The notes under the pieces were generated by a model, which was not told where the DNA came from, ran no database searches, and was given only the letters and a program-made list of their open reading frames with translations. The position numbers were made by a program, and so were the translations under genes. A DNA stretch of 64,000 nucleotides from Verrucomicrobiota bacterium (GTDB lineage: Bacteria; Verrucomicrobiota; Verrucomicrobiia; Opitutales; Opitutaceae), in assembly GCA_023416735.1 (NCBI GenBank), contig JAEZGX010000022.1, positions 1 to 64,000 of the forward strand, in the 5' to 3' direction. Positions 53,330 to 61,953 of this stretch are shown here, in pieces; within the stretch, counting starts at the first letter, position 1, and every line of letters begins with the position of its first letter.

Positions 53330-53474
53330 GCGGCCCGGGATCAAAAGTCCGGCCTCCGCAAACGCAAAACCCAATAACGCTCTCTCCCCTATCGCTCTCG
53401 CCGGCACAGTTTGGTTGAAAACCTGCTGCCTCTGTCGTTCTGTGCCCCCTCCCGAACATCCTAACTCCTTCGTG

Positions 53475-54626
53475 ATGTCGTCTCACCCCCCGCGCCCCGT
53501 TCGCGCTCTCGCCTTTCTTTTCACCTCCCTCATCGCCGCCTTCGCTTCCGCGCCCGCGTTCGCCGCCGAAGCGCCCATCAAGATCGGCGAATTCGCCTCC
53601 CTCACCGGCAAGGAAGCCACCTATGGCCAGGCCGCCCACCGCGGCACCCTTCTCGCCATCGAGGAAGCCAACGCCTCCGGCGGTGTTCTCGGCCGCCCAC
53701 TCCAGCTCATCACCGAGGACGACCAATCCAAAGCCGGCGAAGCCGCCACCATCGCCAAAAAACTCATCTCCCGCGACAAAGTCGTCGCTCTCCTTGGCGA
53801 AATCACGTCCGGCCGGACGCTCGAAGCCGCCCCCATCGCCCAAAACGCCAAAATCCCCCTCATCTCCCCCGGCGCCACCGCTCCCGCCGTCACCGCCCGC
53901 GGCAACTACATTTTCCGCGTCTGCTTCGTTGATTCGTTTCAGGGCAACGTCATGGCCAAATTCGCGCGAGAATCCCTCAACCTCTCGCGCACCGCCATCC
54001 TCTCTTCCGCCTCCTCCGCCCAGAGCGTCGGTCTCGCCAAAATCTTCCGCGAACGTTTCACCGCCTCCGGCGGCACCATCGCTCTCGAGCAAAAGTATTC
54101 CGAAGGCGACAAAGACTTCCGCGCCCAACTCACCGCCATTCGCGCCGCCGGCGTCGAAGGCATCTTCGTCCCCGGCTACTACGCCGAAGCGGCTCTCATC
54201 TGCAAACAGGCCCGCGATCTCGGCCTCACCGTCCCGCTTTTCGGCATCGATGGCTGGGAATCCGCCGAACTCATCAACATCGGCGGCGCCGCCGTCGAGG
54301 GCGCCTATTTCTCCACTCACTTCTCGCCCGAAAGCGACGACCCCGACGTTCGCTCATTCAACGAGCGTTTCCGCGCCCGCTGGGGCACCGGCACCGACGC
54401 CCTCAGCGCCCTCGGCTACGACTCCGCCAAACTCCTGATCGACGGCCTCCGCCGCGCCGGCACCACTGAGGGACCGAAGCTCCGCGAAGCCATCGCTGCC
54501 ACGAAAGATTTCAAAGGCGTCACCGGCACCATCTCCTTCGATTCTCAACGCAACCCCACCAAATCCGCCGTCGTCCTGCAGGTCCGAGACGGCAAATTCG
54601 TCTTCGTCCAATCGATCGCCCCGTAA
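53475..54626 (+). CDS. Branched-chain amino-acid ABC substrate-binding protein, paralogue 1
   Basis: A 383-residue periplasmic-binding protein of the LivJ/Peripla_BP_6 type. The start at 53475 gives MSSHPPRPVRALAFLFTSLI and a signal peptide cut near AFAAE (residue ~33). The mature start IKIGEFASLTGKEATYGQ, the domain crossover GKPVELI-like GRPLQLITEDDQSKAGEAA, and QKYSEGDKDFRAQLTAI in the second lobe are family marks. It has the best ligand-pocket match GYYAEAALICKQARDLGL. It heads the LIV cluster, divergent from the LptG-like gene; a 94-bp spacer with a repeat arm separates it from paralogue 2. Confidence 0.93.
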   Translation: MSSHPPRPVRALAFLFTSLIAAFASAPAFAAEAPIKIGEFASLTGKEATYGQAAHRGTLLAIEEANASGGVLGRPLQLITEDDQSKAGEAATIAKKLISRDKVVALLGEITSGRTLEAAPIAQNAKIPLISPGATAPAVTARGNYIFRVCFVDSFQGNVMAKFARESLNLSRTAILSSASSAQSVGLAKIFRERFTASGGTIALEQKYSEGDKDFRAQLTAIRAAGVEGIFVPGYYAEAALICKQARDLGLTVPLFGIDGWESAELINIGGAAVEGAYFSTHFSPESDDPDVRSFNERFRARWGTGTDALSALGYDSAKLLIDGLRRAGTTEGPKLREAIAATKDFKGVTGTISFDSQRNPTKSAVVLQVRDGKFVFVQSIAP

Positions 54627-54668
54627 CCCCCTTTGTCGTAGCTACGAGCGCCAGCGAGTGGTGTCTGC

Positions 54669-54700
54669 TCTCAACTCTCATCCCTCAACTCTCAACTCCC
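54669..54700 (+). repeat. Single repeat arm between livJ paralogues 1 and 2
   Basis: CTCTCAACTCTCATCCCTCA followed by ACTCTCAACTCC iterates the word TCAACTC. No second arm is present. It lies directly upstream of the paralogue 2 start and makes a short in-frame extension (SALNSHPSTLNSHS) that I regard as untranslated. Confidence 0.6.
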
Positions 54701-54720
54701 ACAGCCCCCTTCCCGCTTCC

Positions 54721-55851
54721 ATGAAACAGCTCCCCCGCCTCCTCGCCGCCACCGCCGTCCTCCTTCTCTTCGGCTCCTGCGCCAAACAATCCGAAACCAT
54801 CAAGATCGGCGAATACGGCTCCCTCACCGGCAAGGAAGCCACCTTCGGCCAATCCTCCCACAAGGGCATCATCATGGCCCTCGAGGAAATCAACGCCGCC
54901 GGCGGCGTCCTCGGTAAACAGCTCGAACTCCTCGCCGAAGACAATCAGACGCGCCCCGGCGAATCCGCCACCGTCGCCAAGAAACTCCTCACTCGCGACA
55001 AGGTCGTCGCCCTCCTCGGCGAGGTCTCCTCCGGCCGTTCCCTCGAAGCCGCGCCCATCGCTCAAGCGAGCAAAATTCCCATGATCGCCCCCGCCGCCAC
55101 CAACCCGCGCGTCACCGAGGTCGGCGATTACATCTTCCGCGTCTGCTTCATCGACGACTTCCAAGGCACCGCGATGGCCAACTTCGCGTTGAACGACCTC
55201 AAAGCCAAGAACGTCGCCATCATCTCCAGCGTCTCCAACGCCTACTCCGTCGGCCTCGCGAAATTCTTCCGTGACACCTTCGAATCCGCCGGCGGCACCA
55301 TCGCGGTCGAACAGAAATACTCCGAAGGCGACAAGGACTTCCGCGCCCAACTCACCGCCGTCAAAGCCGCCAACGTCGAAGCCGTTTTCCTTCCCGGCTA
55401 CTACACCGAATCCGCTCTCATCGTTCGCCAGGCCCGCGAGCTCGGCCTCACGATCCCCTTCCTCGGTGGCGACGGCTGGGAGTCCGACAAGCTTCTCGAA
55501 ATTGGCGGCGACGCCCTCAACGGCTGCTTCTATTCCACCCACTTCTCGCCCGAAAATCAGGACCCGAAGGTCGCCGAGTTCGTCCAAAAATTCAAGGCCC
55601 GCTGGAATAACGAAACCCCCGACGCCTTCGCTGCCCTCGGCTACGACGCCGCCCTCGTCCTCGCCGACGCCATCACGCGCGCTGGCACCACCGACGGCCC
55701 CGCTCTCCGCGACGCGCTTGCCGCCACGAAGGATTTCCCCGGCGCCAGCGGCCGCACCACGATCGACGCCCAGCGCAACGCCAAGAAGGGCGCCACCATC
55801 ATCTCCATCCGCAACGCCAAACTCGCCTTCCACAAAACCGTCGCTCCATGA
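54721..55851 (+). CDS. Branched-chain amino-acid ABC substrate-binding lipoprotein, paralogue 2
   Basis: A 376-residue binding protein. The ATG at 54721 opens a lipoprotein signal, MKQLPRLLAATAVLLLFGSC, with the lipobox LFGSC and acylated Cys20; it is the only one of the four paralogues with a lipobox. The rest follows the family: IKIGEYGSLTGKEATFGQSS, DYIFRVCFIDDFQGTAMA, QKYSEGDKDFRAQLTAV, GYYTESALIVRQARELGL. Its stop overlaps the start of paralogue 3 (ATGA, 55848-55851), so they are translationally coupled. Membrane anchoring may fix it close to the permease. Confidence 0.93.
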   Translation: MKQLPRLLAATAVLLLFGSCAKQSETIKIGEYGSLTGKEATFGQSSHKGIIMALEEINAAGGVLGKQLELLAEDNQTRPGESATVAKKLLTRDKVVALLGEVSSGRSLEAAPIAQASKIPMIAPAATNPRVTEVGDYIFRVCFIDDFQGTAMANFALNDLKAKNVAIISSVSNAYSVGLAKFFRDTFESAGGTIAVEQKYSEGDKDFRAQLTAVKAANVEAVFLPGYYTESALIVRQARELGLTIPFLGGDGWESDKLLEIGGDALNGCFYSTHFSPENQDPKVAEFVQKFKARWNNETPDAFAALGYDAALVLADAITRAGTTDGPALRDALAATKDFPGASGRTTIDAQRNAKKGATIISIRNAKLAFHKTVAP

Positions 55852-57002
55852 GACCACTTCCTCTTCGTGGCCGATTCCACTTGAGGCGTGCCTCCCTCAC
55901 CGCGCTTTTCCTTCTTCTTTCCTCCCTCGTCTCGATCGCCGCTGAACCCATCCGCATCGGCGAAATCGAGCCCCTCACCGGCAAGGAAGCCGCCTTCGGC
56001 CAATCCTCCCATCGCGGCGTCCTTCTCGCCATCGACGAAATAAACGCCCGCGGCGGCGTCCTCGGCCGGCCCCTCCAACTCGTTACCGAGGACAACCAGT
56101 CCAAATCCGGCGAGTCCGCCACCATCGCGAAAAAACTGATCGGCCGCGACAAAGTCGTCGCCCTCATTCACGGGGGCACGTCCGCCCAAACCCTCGAGGT
56201 CGCTCCTTTCGCCCAAAACGCCCGCATCCCCCTCATCGCCAGCACCGCCACGACGCCGCAACTCACCACGATGGGCACCTACGTTTTCCGCACGTGCTTC
56301 ATCGATCCGTTCCAAGGCGGCGTGCTCGCGAAGTTCGCTCACAACTCCCTCCGCGCGAAACGCGCCGCGCTCCTCACGTCCGCATCTTCTCCTTTCAGCG
56401 TCGGTCTCGCCCGCGTCTTCCGCGACGCCTTCAACGCCGCCGGCGGCACCGTCGTCGGCGAACAGAAATACTCCGAGGGCGACAAAGACTTCCGCGCCCA
56501 ACTCACCGCGATTCGCAGCACCTCTCCCGACGTCATCGTCGCCATGGGCTATTACACCGAGGGCGGACTCATCTGCCGTCAGGCCCGCGACCTCGGCCTC
56601 ACCATGCCGATCCTCAGCGCCGACGGTTGGGAAGCTCCCGAGCTCATCGAAATCGGCGGCGCCGCCGTCAACGGCGCGTATTACTCCGCCCACTACTCCT
56701 CCGAAAGCACCGCGCCCGAGGTGCAGGAATTCCTCCAAAAATTCCGCGCCAAATTCAACGGCCTCACGCCCGACTCGCTCGCTCCGCTCGCCTACGACGC
56801 CGTCATGATCCTCGCCGACGCCATTGCTCGCGCCGGCACCACCGATGGCCCCGCACTCCGCGACGCCATCGCCGCTACGAAGAATTTTCCCGGCGTCACC
56901 GGCCGCACCACGATCGACGAAAACCGCAACGCCTCCAAACCCGCCGTCATCATCGCCGTCCAAGACGGCCACCCGACTTTCGTCGAAACCGTCACTCCAT
57001 GA
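55848..57002 (+). CDS. Branched-chain amino-acid ABC substrate-binding protein, paralogue 3
   Basis: A 384-residue binding protein with an ordinary signal peptide (hydrophobic core LTALFLLLSSLVSIAA, cut near residue 32). It keeps IRIGEIEPLTGKEAAFGQSS, VTEDNQSKSGESATIAKKLI, TYVFRTCFIDPFQGGVLAKF and QKYSEGDKDFRAQLTAI. One difference from the others is IHGGTSAQTLEVAPFAQ where paralogue 2 has LGEVSSGRSLEAAPIAQ, a loop next to the ligand pocket, so its specificity may differ. It overlaps both neighbours by 4 bp. Confidence 0.92.
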   Translation: MRPLPLRGRFHLRRASLTALFLLLSSLVSIAAEPIRIGEIEPLTGKEAAFGQSSHRGVLLAIDEINARGGVLGRPLQLVTEDNQSKSGESATIAKKLIGRDKVVALIHGGTSAQTLEVAPFAQNARIPLIASTATTPQLTTMGTYVFRTCFIDPFQGGVLAKFAHNSLRAKRAALLTSASSPFSVGLARVFRDAFNAAGGTVVGEQKYSEGDKDFRAQLTAIRSTSPDVIVAMGYYTEGGLICRQARDLGLTMPILSADGWEAPELIEIGGAAVNGAYYSAHYSSESTAPEVQEFLQKFRAKFNGLTPDSLAPLAYDAVMILADAIARAGTTDGPALRDAIAATKNFPGVTGRTTIDENRNASKPAVIIAVQDGHPTFVETVTP

Positions 57003-58159
57003 TTGTTTCCGTCCGCCAAAATCCATGGAAGCGTGGTGCCCTCACCGCGCTTTTCTGCTTCGTCTTCGCCAGCCTCACCCACGCCGCCGCTCCCTCCGGC
57101 GAACCCATCAAACTCGGCCACTTCGGCTCCCTCACCGGCAAGGACGCCGCATTCGGTGTCGCCACCCGCAAGGGCATTCTTCTCGCCGTCGAAGAACTCA
57201 ACGCCAAAGGCGGCATCCTCGGCCGACCCGTCGAATACCTCGTCGAAGACATCCAATCGAAGCAGGGCGAGTCCGCCACCGCGGTCAAAAAACTCATCTC
57301 CCGCGACAAAGTCGTCGCCATCCTCGGCGCCAACGCCTCCGCCAATTCCCTCGAGGCCGCGCCCATTTGCCAGCGCGCGAAGATCCCGATGATGGCGATC
57401 TCCTCCACCGCCCCGCGCGTCACCGAAATCGGCGATTACATTTTCCGCATCTGCTTCATCGATCCGTTCCAAGGCGCCGTCCTCGCCAAGTTCTCCCACG
57501 AGTCCCTCCACGCCAAACGTCTCGCGCTCCTCACTTCGATCAACTCTCCCTACAGCGTCGGCCTCTCCAACGTCCTCCGCGAACGCTTCACCGCCCTCGG
57601 CGGCGAGATCGTCGCCGAACAAAAATTCGCCGAAGGCGACAAGGACTTCCGCGCGCAACTCACCGCGATCCGCGCCGCCAAGCCTGACGTCATCGCCGCC
57701 ACCGGTTTCTACACCGAAGCCGCGCTCATCAGCATCCAAGCCCGCTCGCTCGGCCTCGATATTCCGATCATCGGCGGCGACGGCTGGGAAGCCCCGCAAC
57801 TCGTCGAACTCGGCGGAAAATCCGTCGAAAACACCTACTACTCGACCTACTTCTCCGCCGAAAACACCGCGCCCGAAGTTCAGTCCTTCGTCCAACGCTA
57901 CCGCGCCCGCTGGAACAACGAAGTCCCCGAAGCCGTTTCCGCGCTCGGCTACGACGCCGTGTATCTCATCGCCGCGGCGATCGAAAAAACCGGCACCACC
58001 GACGGCCCCCAGCTCCGCAACGCCATCGCCGCCACCAAGGATTTCCCCGGCGTCACCGGCCGCACCACGATCGACCGCCAGCGCAACAGCGAAAAAGCCG
58101 CCGTCATCCTCACCGTCAAAAACGGCCACACCGAATTCTTCGAAGCAGTGACACCCTGA
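56999..58159 (+). CDS. Branched-chain amino-acid ABC substrate-binding protein, paralogue 4
   Basis: A 386-residue binding protein starting at the ATG at 56999, which overlaps the paralogue 3 stop (ATGA). The signal peptide is MIVSVRQNPWKRGALTALFC..., cut near THAAA (residue ~31). It has IKLGHFGSLTGKDAAFGVAT, YLVEDIQSKQGESATAVKK, DYIFRICFIDPFQGAVLAKF and QKFAEGDKDFRAQLTAI, with the pocket loop LGANASANSLEAAPIC unlike its siblings. It is followed by the perfect palindrome at 58170 and then livH. Confidence 0.92.
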   Translation: MIVSVRQNPWKRGALTALFCFVFASLTHAAAPSGEPIKLGHFGSLTGKDAAFGVATRKGILLAVEELNAKGGILGRPVEYLVEDIQSKQGESATAVKKLISRDKVVAILGANASANSLEAAPICQRAKIPMMAISSTAPRVTEIGDYIFRICFIDPFQGAVLAKFSHESLHAKRLALLTSINSPYSVGLSNVLRERFTALGGEIVAEQKFAEGDKDFRAQLTAIRAAKPDVIAATGFYTEAALISIQARSLGLDIPIIGGDGWEAPQLVELGGKSVENTYYSTYFSAENTAPEVQSFVQRYRARWNNEVPEAVSALGYDAVYLIAAAIEKTGTTDGPQLRNAIAATKDFPGVTGRTTIDRQRNSEKAAVILTVKNGHTEFFEAVTP

Positions 58160-58169
58160 TCGCGTTTAA

Positions 58170-58243
58170 CCCACGGAACACACAGAACACACGGAACGAA
58201 ATTCCAGCTTCCGCGTTTCCGTGTGTTCTGTGTGTTCCGTGGG
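58170..58243. repeat. Perfect 27-bp palindrome upstream of livH
   Basis: The left arm (58170-58196) and the right arm (58217-58243) are exact reverse complements over all 27 bases, around a 20-nt centre. Each arm iterates the word ACACAGA/ACACGGA (CCCACGGAACACACAGAACA...). It lies 10 bp after the paralogue 4 stop and 79 bp before livH. There is no T-tract, so it should not terminate transcription, but a 27-bp stem would protect or stall the mRNA between the binding-protein and permease genes. Perfect symmetry marks it as the youngest copy in the window. Confidence 0.95.
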
Positions 58244-58321
58244 CAACTCCTCTCCGGAGCTCGTCCAACCCTCGCATTGACCCTCACCTGACCTCTCTCA
58301 ACCGTTCGCGACTTTCTCACT

Positions 58322-59212
58322 TTGTCTGAATTCCTACAGCAATTGCTCAACGGCCTCAGCCTCGGCGCCATCTACGCGCTCATCGCCCTCGGCTACACCA
58401 TGGTCTACGGGGTCCTGCGCTTCATCAATTTTGCGCACGCCGACGTCTTCATGGTCGGCGCCTTCATCGGCTACTACATGGGCAAGATCGTCCCCGAGGG
58501 CACCATCTGGGGCGGCCTGCTCACGATCTTCGTCGCCATGATCGGCTGTGCGATCCTCGGCATGACCATCGAGCGCGTCGCCTATCGCCGGCTCCGCGGC
58601 GGCCCCACGCTCAACGTCCTCATCACCGCCATCGGCGTGTCATTGCTTCTTGAATACAGCGGCCAGGTTTTCTTCGGCGCCGCCCCCCGCACGTTTCCCG
58701 CCCTCCTTCCTTCCCTCAATTTCGAAATCCGCGGACTAGTCATCTCCACCAACCAACTCGCCGTCATCGTCCTCGCCGCGATCCTCGTCCTCGGGCTCCA
58801 GTTCATCGTTTACCGCACCAAGATCGGCACCGCCATGCGCGCCGTCTCGCTCAACCCGAAAGCCGCCCAACTCGTCGGCGTGAACAACGACGTCGTCATC
58901 TCCTTCACGTTCGCACTCGGCTCCGCCCTCGCCGCCGCCGGCGGCATCCTCTACGCGCTCAACTACCCGTCCATCGATCCGCTCATGGGCGTCATGCCCG
59001 GCCTGAAGGCTTTCGTCGCCGCCATCCTCGGCGGGATCGGCAACATCCCCGGCGCCGCCCTCGGCGGACTCATCCTTGGCACAGTCGAAACCTTCGTGAA
59101 CGGCAGCCAGTGGTCGACCTACAAGGACGCCATCGCCTTCGCGATCCTCATCGTGATCCTCCTCTTCCGCCCCGCCGGCCTCCTCGGCAAATTCACGGTC
59201 GAAAAGGTCTGA
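58322..59212 (+). CDS. livH: Branched-chain amino-acid ABC permease LivH
   Basis: A 296-residue inner-membrane permease. It starts with a TTG at 58322 (TTG TCT GAA), giving the usual LivH opening MSEFLQQLLNGLSLGAIYALIALGYTMVYG; no ATG fits. Conserved LivH segments are VLRFINFAHADVFMVGAF, AYRRLRGGPTLNVLITAIGVSLLLE and, near the end, PGLKAFVAAILGGIGNIPGAALGGLILG, the coupling region for the ATPases. About eight hydrophobic helices. It pairs with LivM. Confidence 0.95.
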   Translation: MSEFLQQLLNGLSLGAIYALIALGYTMVYGVLRFINFAHADVFMVGAFIGYYMGKIVPEGTIWGGLLTIFVAMIGCAILGMTIERVAYRRLRGGPTLNVLITAIGVSLLLEYSGQVFFGAAPRTFPALLPSLNFEIRGLVISTNQLAVIVLAAILVLGLQFIVYRTKIGTAMRAVSLNPKAAQLVGVNNDVVISFTFALGSALAAAGGILYALNYPSIDPLMGVMPGLKAFVAAILGGIGNIPGAALGGLILGTVETFVNGSQWSTYKDAIAFAILIVILLFRPAGLLGKFTVEKV

Positions 59213-59217
59213 GCCTC

Positions 59218-59329
59218 CCGCGAATTACGCCCATGGACGCGAAAATCTGCCCCACTTCCTGCGTGCTTCGACTGTCCCGGACCTACGCCGACGTTCACCT
59301 TCCGCCCCCTTTCGCGTGTTTCGCGGGCC
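59218..59329. repeat. Decayed palindrome between livH and livM
   Basis: CCCGCGAATTACGCCCATGG followed by ACGCGAAAA at the left and TTTCGCGTGTTTCGCGGGCC at the right are weakly complementary, with a ~65-nt centre. It looks like an old, eroded element of the same family with a CGCGAA word. Confidence 0.5.
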
Positions 59330-59342
59330 ACAATTCCGCTCG

Positions 59343-60299
59343 ATGATTCCAAAACCGCACATCGCGCTCACCGCCGCGCTGCTCGCCGCCTTCGGCATCT
59401 CGCACTTCTCCGACCACATCGATCCCTATCATCTCGATGTGCTCATCGGCATCGGCATCAATGTCATCCTCGCCGTCTCGCTGAATCTGGTAAACGGATA
59501 CACCGGCCAATTCTCCCTCGGGCACGCGGGCTTCATGTCCGTCGGCGCCTACTTTTCCGCCGCCGTCAGCATGAACCTCGCCTTGCGCCTCTTCGGCGAC
59601 ACCGACGGCACCGTCTCGCAACATTTCCTGCTCTTCCTCGGCGCTCTCCTCGCCGGCGGTCTCGCTGCCGCCTTCGCCGGTCTCCTCGTCGGCGTTCCCT
59701 CGCTCCGGCTCAAAGGCGACTACCTCGCCCTCGTCACCCTCGGCTTCGGCGAAATCATCCGCGTCATTTTCCAAAACGTCGAATTCCTCGGCGGCGCCCT
59801 CGGCCTCAACGGCATCGCCCCTTACACCACCATCGGCTGGGTCCTCTCCGTCGTCGCCATCACCATCTTCGTCGTCACCTGCCTCGTCCACTCCACCTAC
59901 GGCCGCGGCTTCCTCGCCACGCACGACGACGAAATCGCCTCCGAAGCCGTCGGCCTCAACACCACCCGCTACAAGATCGTCGCCTTCGTCATCGGCGCCT
60001 TCTTCGCCGGCATCGCCGGCGGCCTCTACGGCCACTTCAAGCTCACCATCACACCGACCGGCTTCGATTTCACGAAATCGATCGAGATCGTCGTCATGGT
60101 CATCCTTGGCGGCATGGGCAACACCATCGGCGTCATCCTCGCCGCGATCCTCCTCACGCTTCTCCCCGAACTGCTCCGTCCGATCGCGGAATACCGCATG
60201 GTGATCTACTCCTTCCTCCTGATCGTTCTCATGCTCGCCCGCCCCCAAGGCCTCTTCAACCTGCGCTTCGCGTCCTTCGGCAAAAAGCCAGCGCCATAA
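59343..60299 (+). CDS. livM: Branched-chain amino-acid ABC permease LivM
   Basis: A 318-residue inner-membrane permease. The start at 59343 gives MIPKPHIALTAALLAAFG; nine codons upstream there is another ATG that adds only MFRGPQFRS. LivM marks are LIGIGINVILAVSLNLVNGYTGQFSLGHAGFMSVGAY, GDYLALVTLGFGEIIRVIFQN, GRGFLATHDDEIASEAVGLN (the EAA-like ATPase contact) and VVMVILGGMGNTIGVILAA. Nine or so hydrophobic helices. It follows livH by 130 bp. Confidence 0.95.
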   Translation: MIPKPHIALTAALLAAFGISHFSDHIDPYHLDVLIGIGINVILAVSLNLVNGYTGQFSLGHAGFMSVGAYFSAAVSMNLALRLFGDTDGTVSQHFLLFLGALLAGGLAAAFAGLLVGVPSLRLKGDYLALVTLGFGEIIRVIFQNVEFLGGALGLNGIAPYTTIGWVLSVVAITIFVVTCLVHSTYGRGFLATHDDEIASEAVGLNTTRYKIVAFVIGAFFAGIAGGLYGHFKLTITPTGFDFTKSIEIVVMVILGGMGNTIGVILAAILLTLLPELLRPIAEYRMVIYSFLLIVLMLARPQGLFNLRFASFGKKPAP

Positions 60300-60332
60300 C
60301 CCTCTTTCGCCTCCAACCAACCAAATCGCGGC

Positions 60333-61121
60333 ATGCCCACCCCGCTCCTCCAACTCGACAAAGCGACCATTCGTTTCGGCGGCCTCACCGCCGTCAACGG
60401 CGTCGACTTTGTCGTGGGCGAAGACGAGCTCGTCGGCCTCATCGGCCCCAACGGCGCCGGCAAAACCACCGTCTTCAATCTCATCACCGGCGTTTATCAA
60501 CCCACTGACGGCGCCGTGATCTTCTGCGGAAAAAACCTCGCCGGTCTTCGCGTCAACCAGATCGTCGAACGCGGCATCGCGCGCACGTTTCAAAACATCC
60601 GCCTCTTCGGCTCACTCTCGGTCTTCGACAACGTTCGCGTCGCCTGCAATCTCCACCGCTCGACCTCACCCGTCCAATCGCTGATCCGTCTCGGACGCTT
60701 CCGTCGCGACGAAGCCGCCATCACCCAGCGCGCCGAGGAACTGCTCGGAATCTTCAATCTCCGCCGTTTCCGCGACACCCCCGCGAAAAGCCTGCCCTAC
60801 GGCGAACAGCGCCGACTCGAAATCGTCCGCGGTCTCGCCACCCAGCCCAAACTTCTCCTCCTCGACGAGCCCGCCGCCGGCACGAACCCGACCGAAAAAG
60901 CCGATCTCGTCCGCCTCATCCAGCGCATCCAAAAAGAATTCAAGCTCTCCATCCTCCTCGTCGAACACTCGATGAAGGTGGTGATGAGCTGCTGCCAGCG
61001 CATCGCCGTCCTCGATTACGGCGTGAAGATCGCCGAAGGCTCCCCCGCCGAAATCCAGGCCAACCCCAAAGTGATCGAAGCCTACCTCGGCGAAGACCAC
61101 CACAAGCTGGCGCATCACTGA
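60333..61121 (+). CDS. livG: Branched-chain amino-acid ABC ATP-binding protein LivG
   Basis: A 262-residue ABC ATPase that powers the LIV transporter. Walker A is GPNGAGKTT (residues ~36-44), the signature is LPYGEQRRLEI with an atypical first serine typical of LivG, Walker B is LLLLDEPAAGTNP, and the switch histidine is in LLVEHSMKVVMS. The LivG-specific ARTFQNIRLFGSLSV is present. It begins 33 bp after livM and is followed by a palindrome before livF. Confidence 0.97.
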   Translation: MPTPLLQLDKATIRFGGLTAVNGVDFVVGEDELVGLIGPNGAGKTTVFNLITGVYQPTDGAVIFCGKNLAGLRVNQIVERGIARTFQNIRLFGSLSVFDNVRVACNLHRSTSPVQSLIRLGRFRRDEAAITQRAEELLGIFNLRRFRDTPAKSLPYGEQRRLEIVRGLATQPKLLLLDEPAAGTNPTEKADLVRLIQRIQKEFKLSILLVEHSMKVVMSCCQRIAVLDYGVKIAEGSPAEIQANPKVIEAYLGEDHHKLAHH

Positions 61122-61128
61122 TGTGAAT

Positions 61129-61228
61129 AGCTGTAAGCAATAAGCTCTAAGCGATAAGCAACGAAACAGGATCGTCCCTCGAATGAGATCACCCGAGCTT
61201 ACAGCTTACCGCTTACCGCCTAAAGCTT
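61129..61228. repeat. Word-iterated palindrome in the livG-livF spacer
   Basis: The left arm (61129-61159) is made of AGCTGTAAGC / AATAAGCTCTAAGC words and the right arm (61197-61228) of GCTTACAGCTTACCGC words. They are approximate reverse complements around a 37-nt centre. It ends five bases before the livF ATG. An upstream in-frame ATG inside the element (61183) is probably not the livF start. Confidence 0.85.
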
Positions 61229-61233
61229 CCCCG

Positions 61234-61941
61234 ATGCTCAGCATCACCGATCTCCACGTCTCCTACGGCGCCATCGCCGCGCTCTCCGGCATTTCTTTCG
61301 AAATTCCCCAAGGCGCGATCGTCACGCTCATCGGCGGCAACGGCGCCGGCAAAACCACTTCGCTGCGCACCATCTCCGGACTCCTTCGCGCCAAAGCCGG
61401 CCGCATCACTTTCCTCGGCGAGGACATTACCCAATCGCCGTCGCATCGCATCGTCGCCCGCGGCCTCTCCCAAGTCCCCGAGGGCCGCATGATTTTCTCC
61501 AACCTCACCGTCGACGAAAATCTCACGATGGGCGCGTTCCTCCTCTCCGACTCCGCGCTCATCGCCAAAAATCGCGACTACGTCTTCAGCGTTTTCCCGC
61601 GCCTCAAGGAACGCCTCAAACAGATGGCCGGCACGCTCTCCGGCGGCGAACAACAGATGCTCGCCATCGGCCGCGCCCTCATGGGCAATCCGAAGTTCTT
61701 GATGCTCGACGAGCCATCCCTCGGCATCGCCCCGCGGCTCATCAGCACGATTTTCGAGAAGATCGTGGAGATCAACAAGACCCACGGCATCACGATCCTC
61801 CTCGTCGAACAAAACGCGAACCTCGCGCTCGAGGTCTCGTCCTACGCCTACGTCCTCGAAACCGGCCGCATCGTCATGCAGGGCGAAAGCAAGCAGCTCC
61901 GAACCGATCCCCGTCTCAAAGCCACCTACCTCGGCGGCTAA
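61234..61941 (+). CDS. livF: Branched-chain amino-acid ABC ATP-binding protein LivF
   Basis: A 235-residue ABC ATPase, partner of LivG. The start at 61234 gives MLSITDLHVSYGAIAALSGI. Walker A is GGNGAGKTT (~35-43), the signature is LSGGEQQMLAIGRALM, Walker B is FLMLDEPSLGIAP and the switch histidine position is replaced by Gln in LLVEQNANLAL, as is normal in LivF. GLSQVPEGRMIFSNLTV is a further LivF mark. Last gene of the transporter cluster. Confidence 0.97.
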   Translation: MLSITDLHVSYGAIAALSGISFEIPQGAIVTLIGGNGAGKTTSLRTISGLLRAKAGRITFLGEDITQSPSHRIVARGLSQVPEGRMIFSNLTVDENLTMGAFLLSDSALIAKNRDYVFSVFPRLKERLKQMAGTLSGGEQQMLAIGRALMGNPKFLMLDEPSLGIAPRLISTIFEKIVEINKTHGITILLVEQNANLALEVSSYAYVLETGRIVMQGESKQLRTDPRLKATYLGG

Positions 61942-61953
61942 GTCCCATTTCAT

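Noticed and set aside
54658..54720. A 21-codon N-terminal extension of binding-protein paralogue 2
   Set aside because: It is translated repeat-arm DNA (SALNSHPSTLNSHS) and would bury the lipobox signal peptide that begins at 54721.
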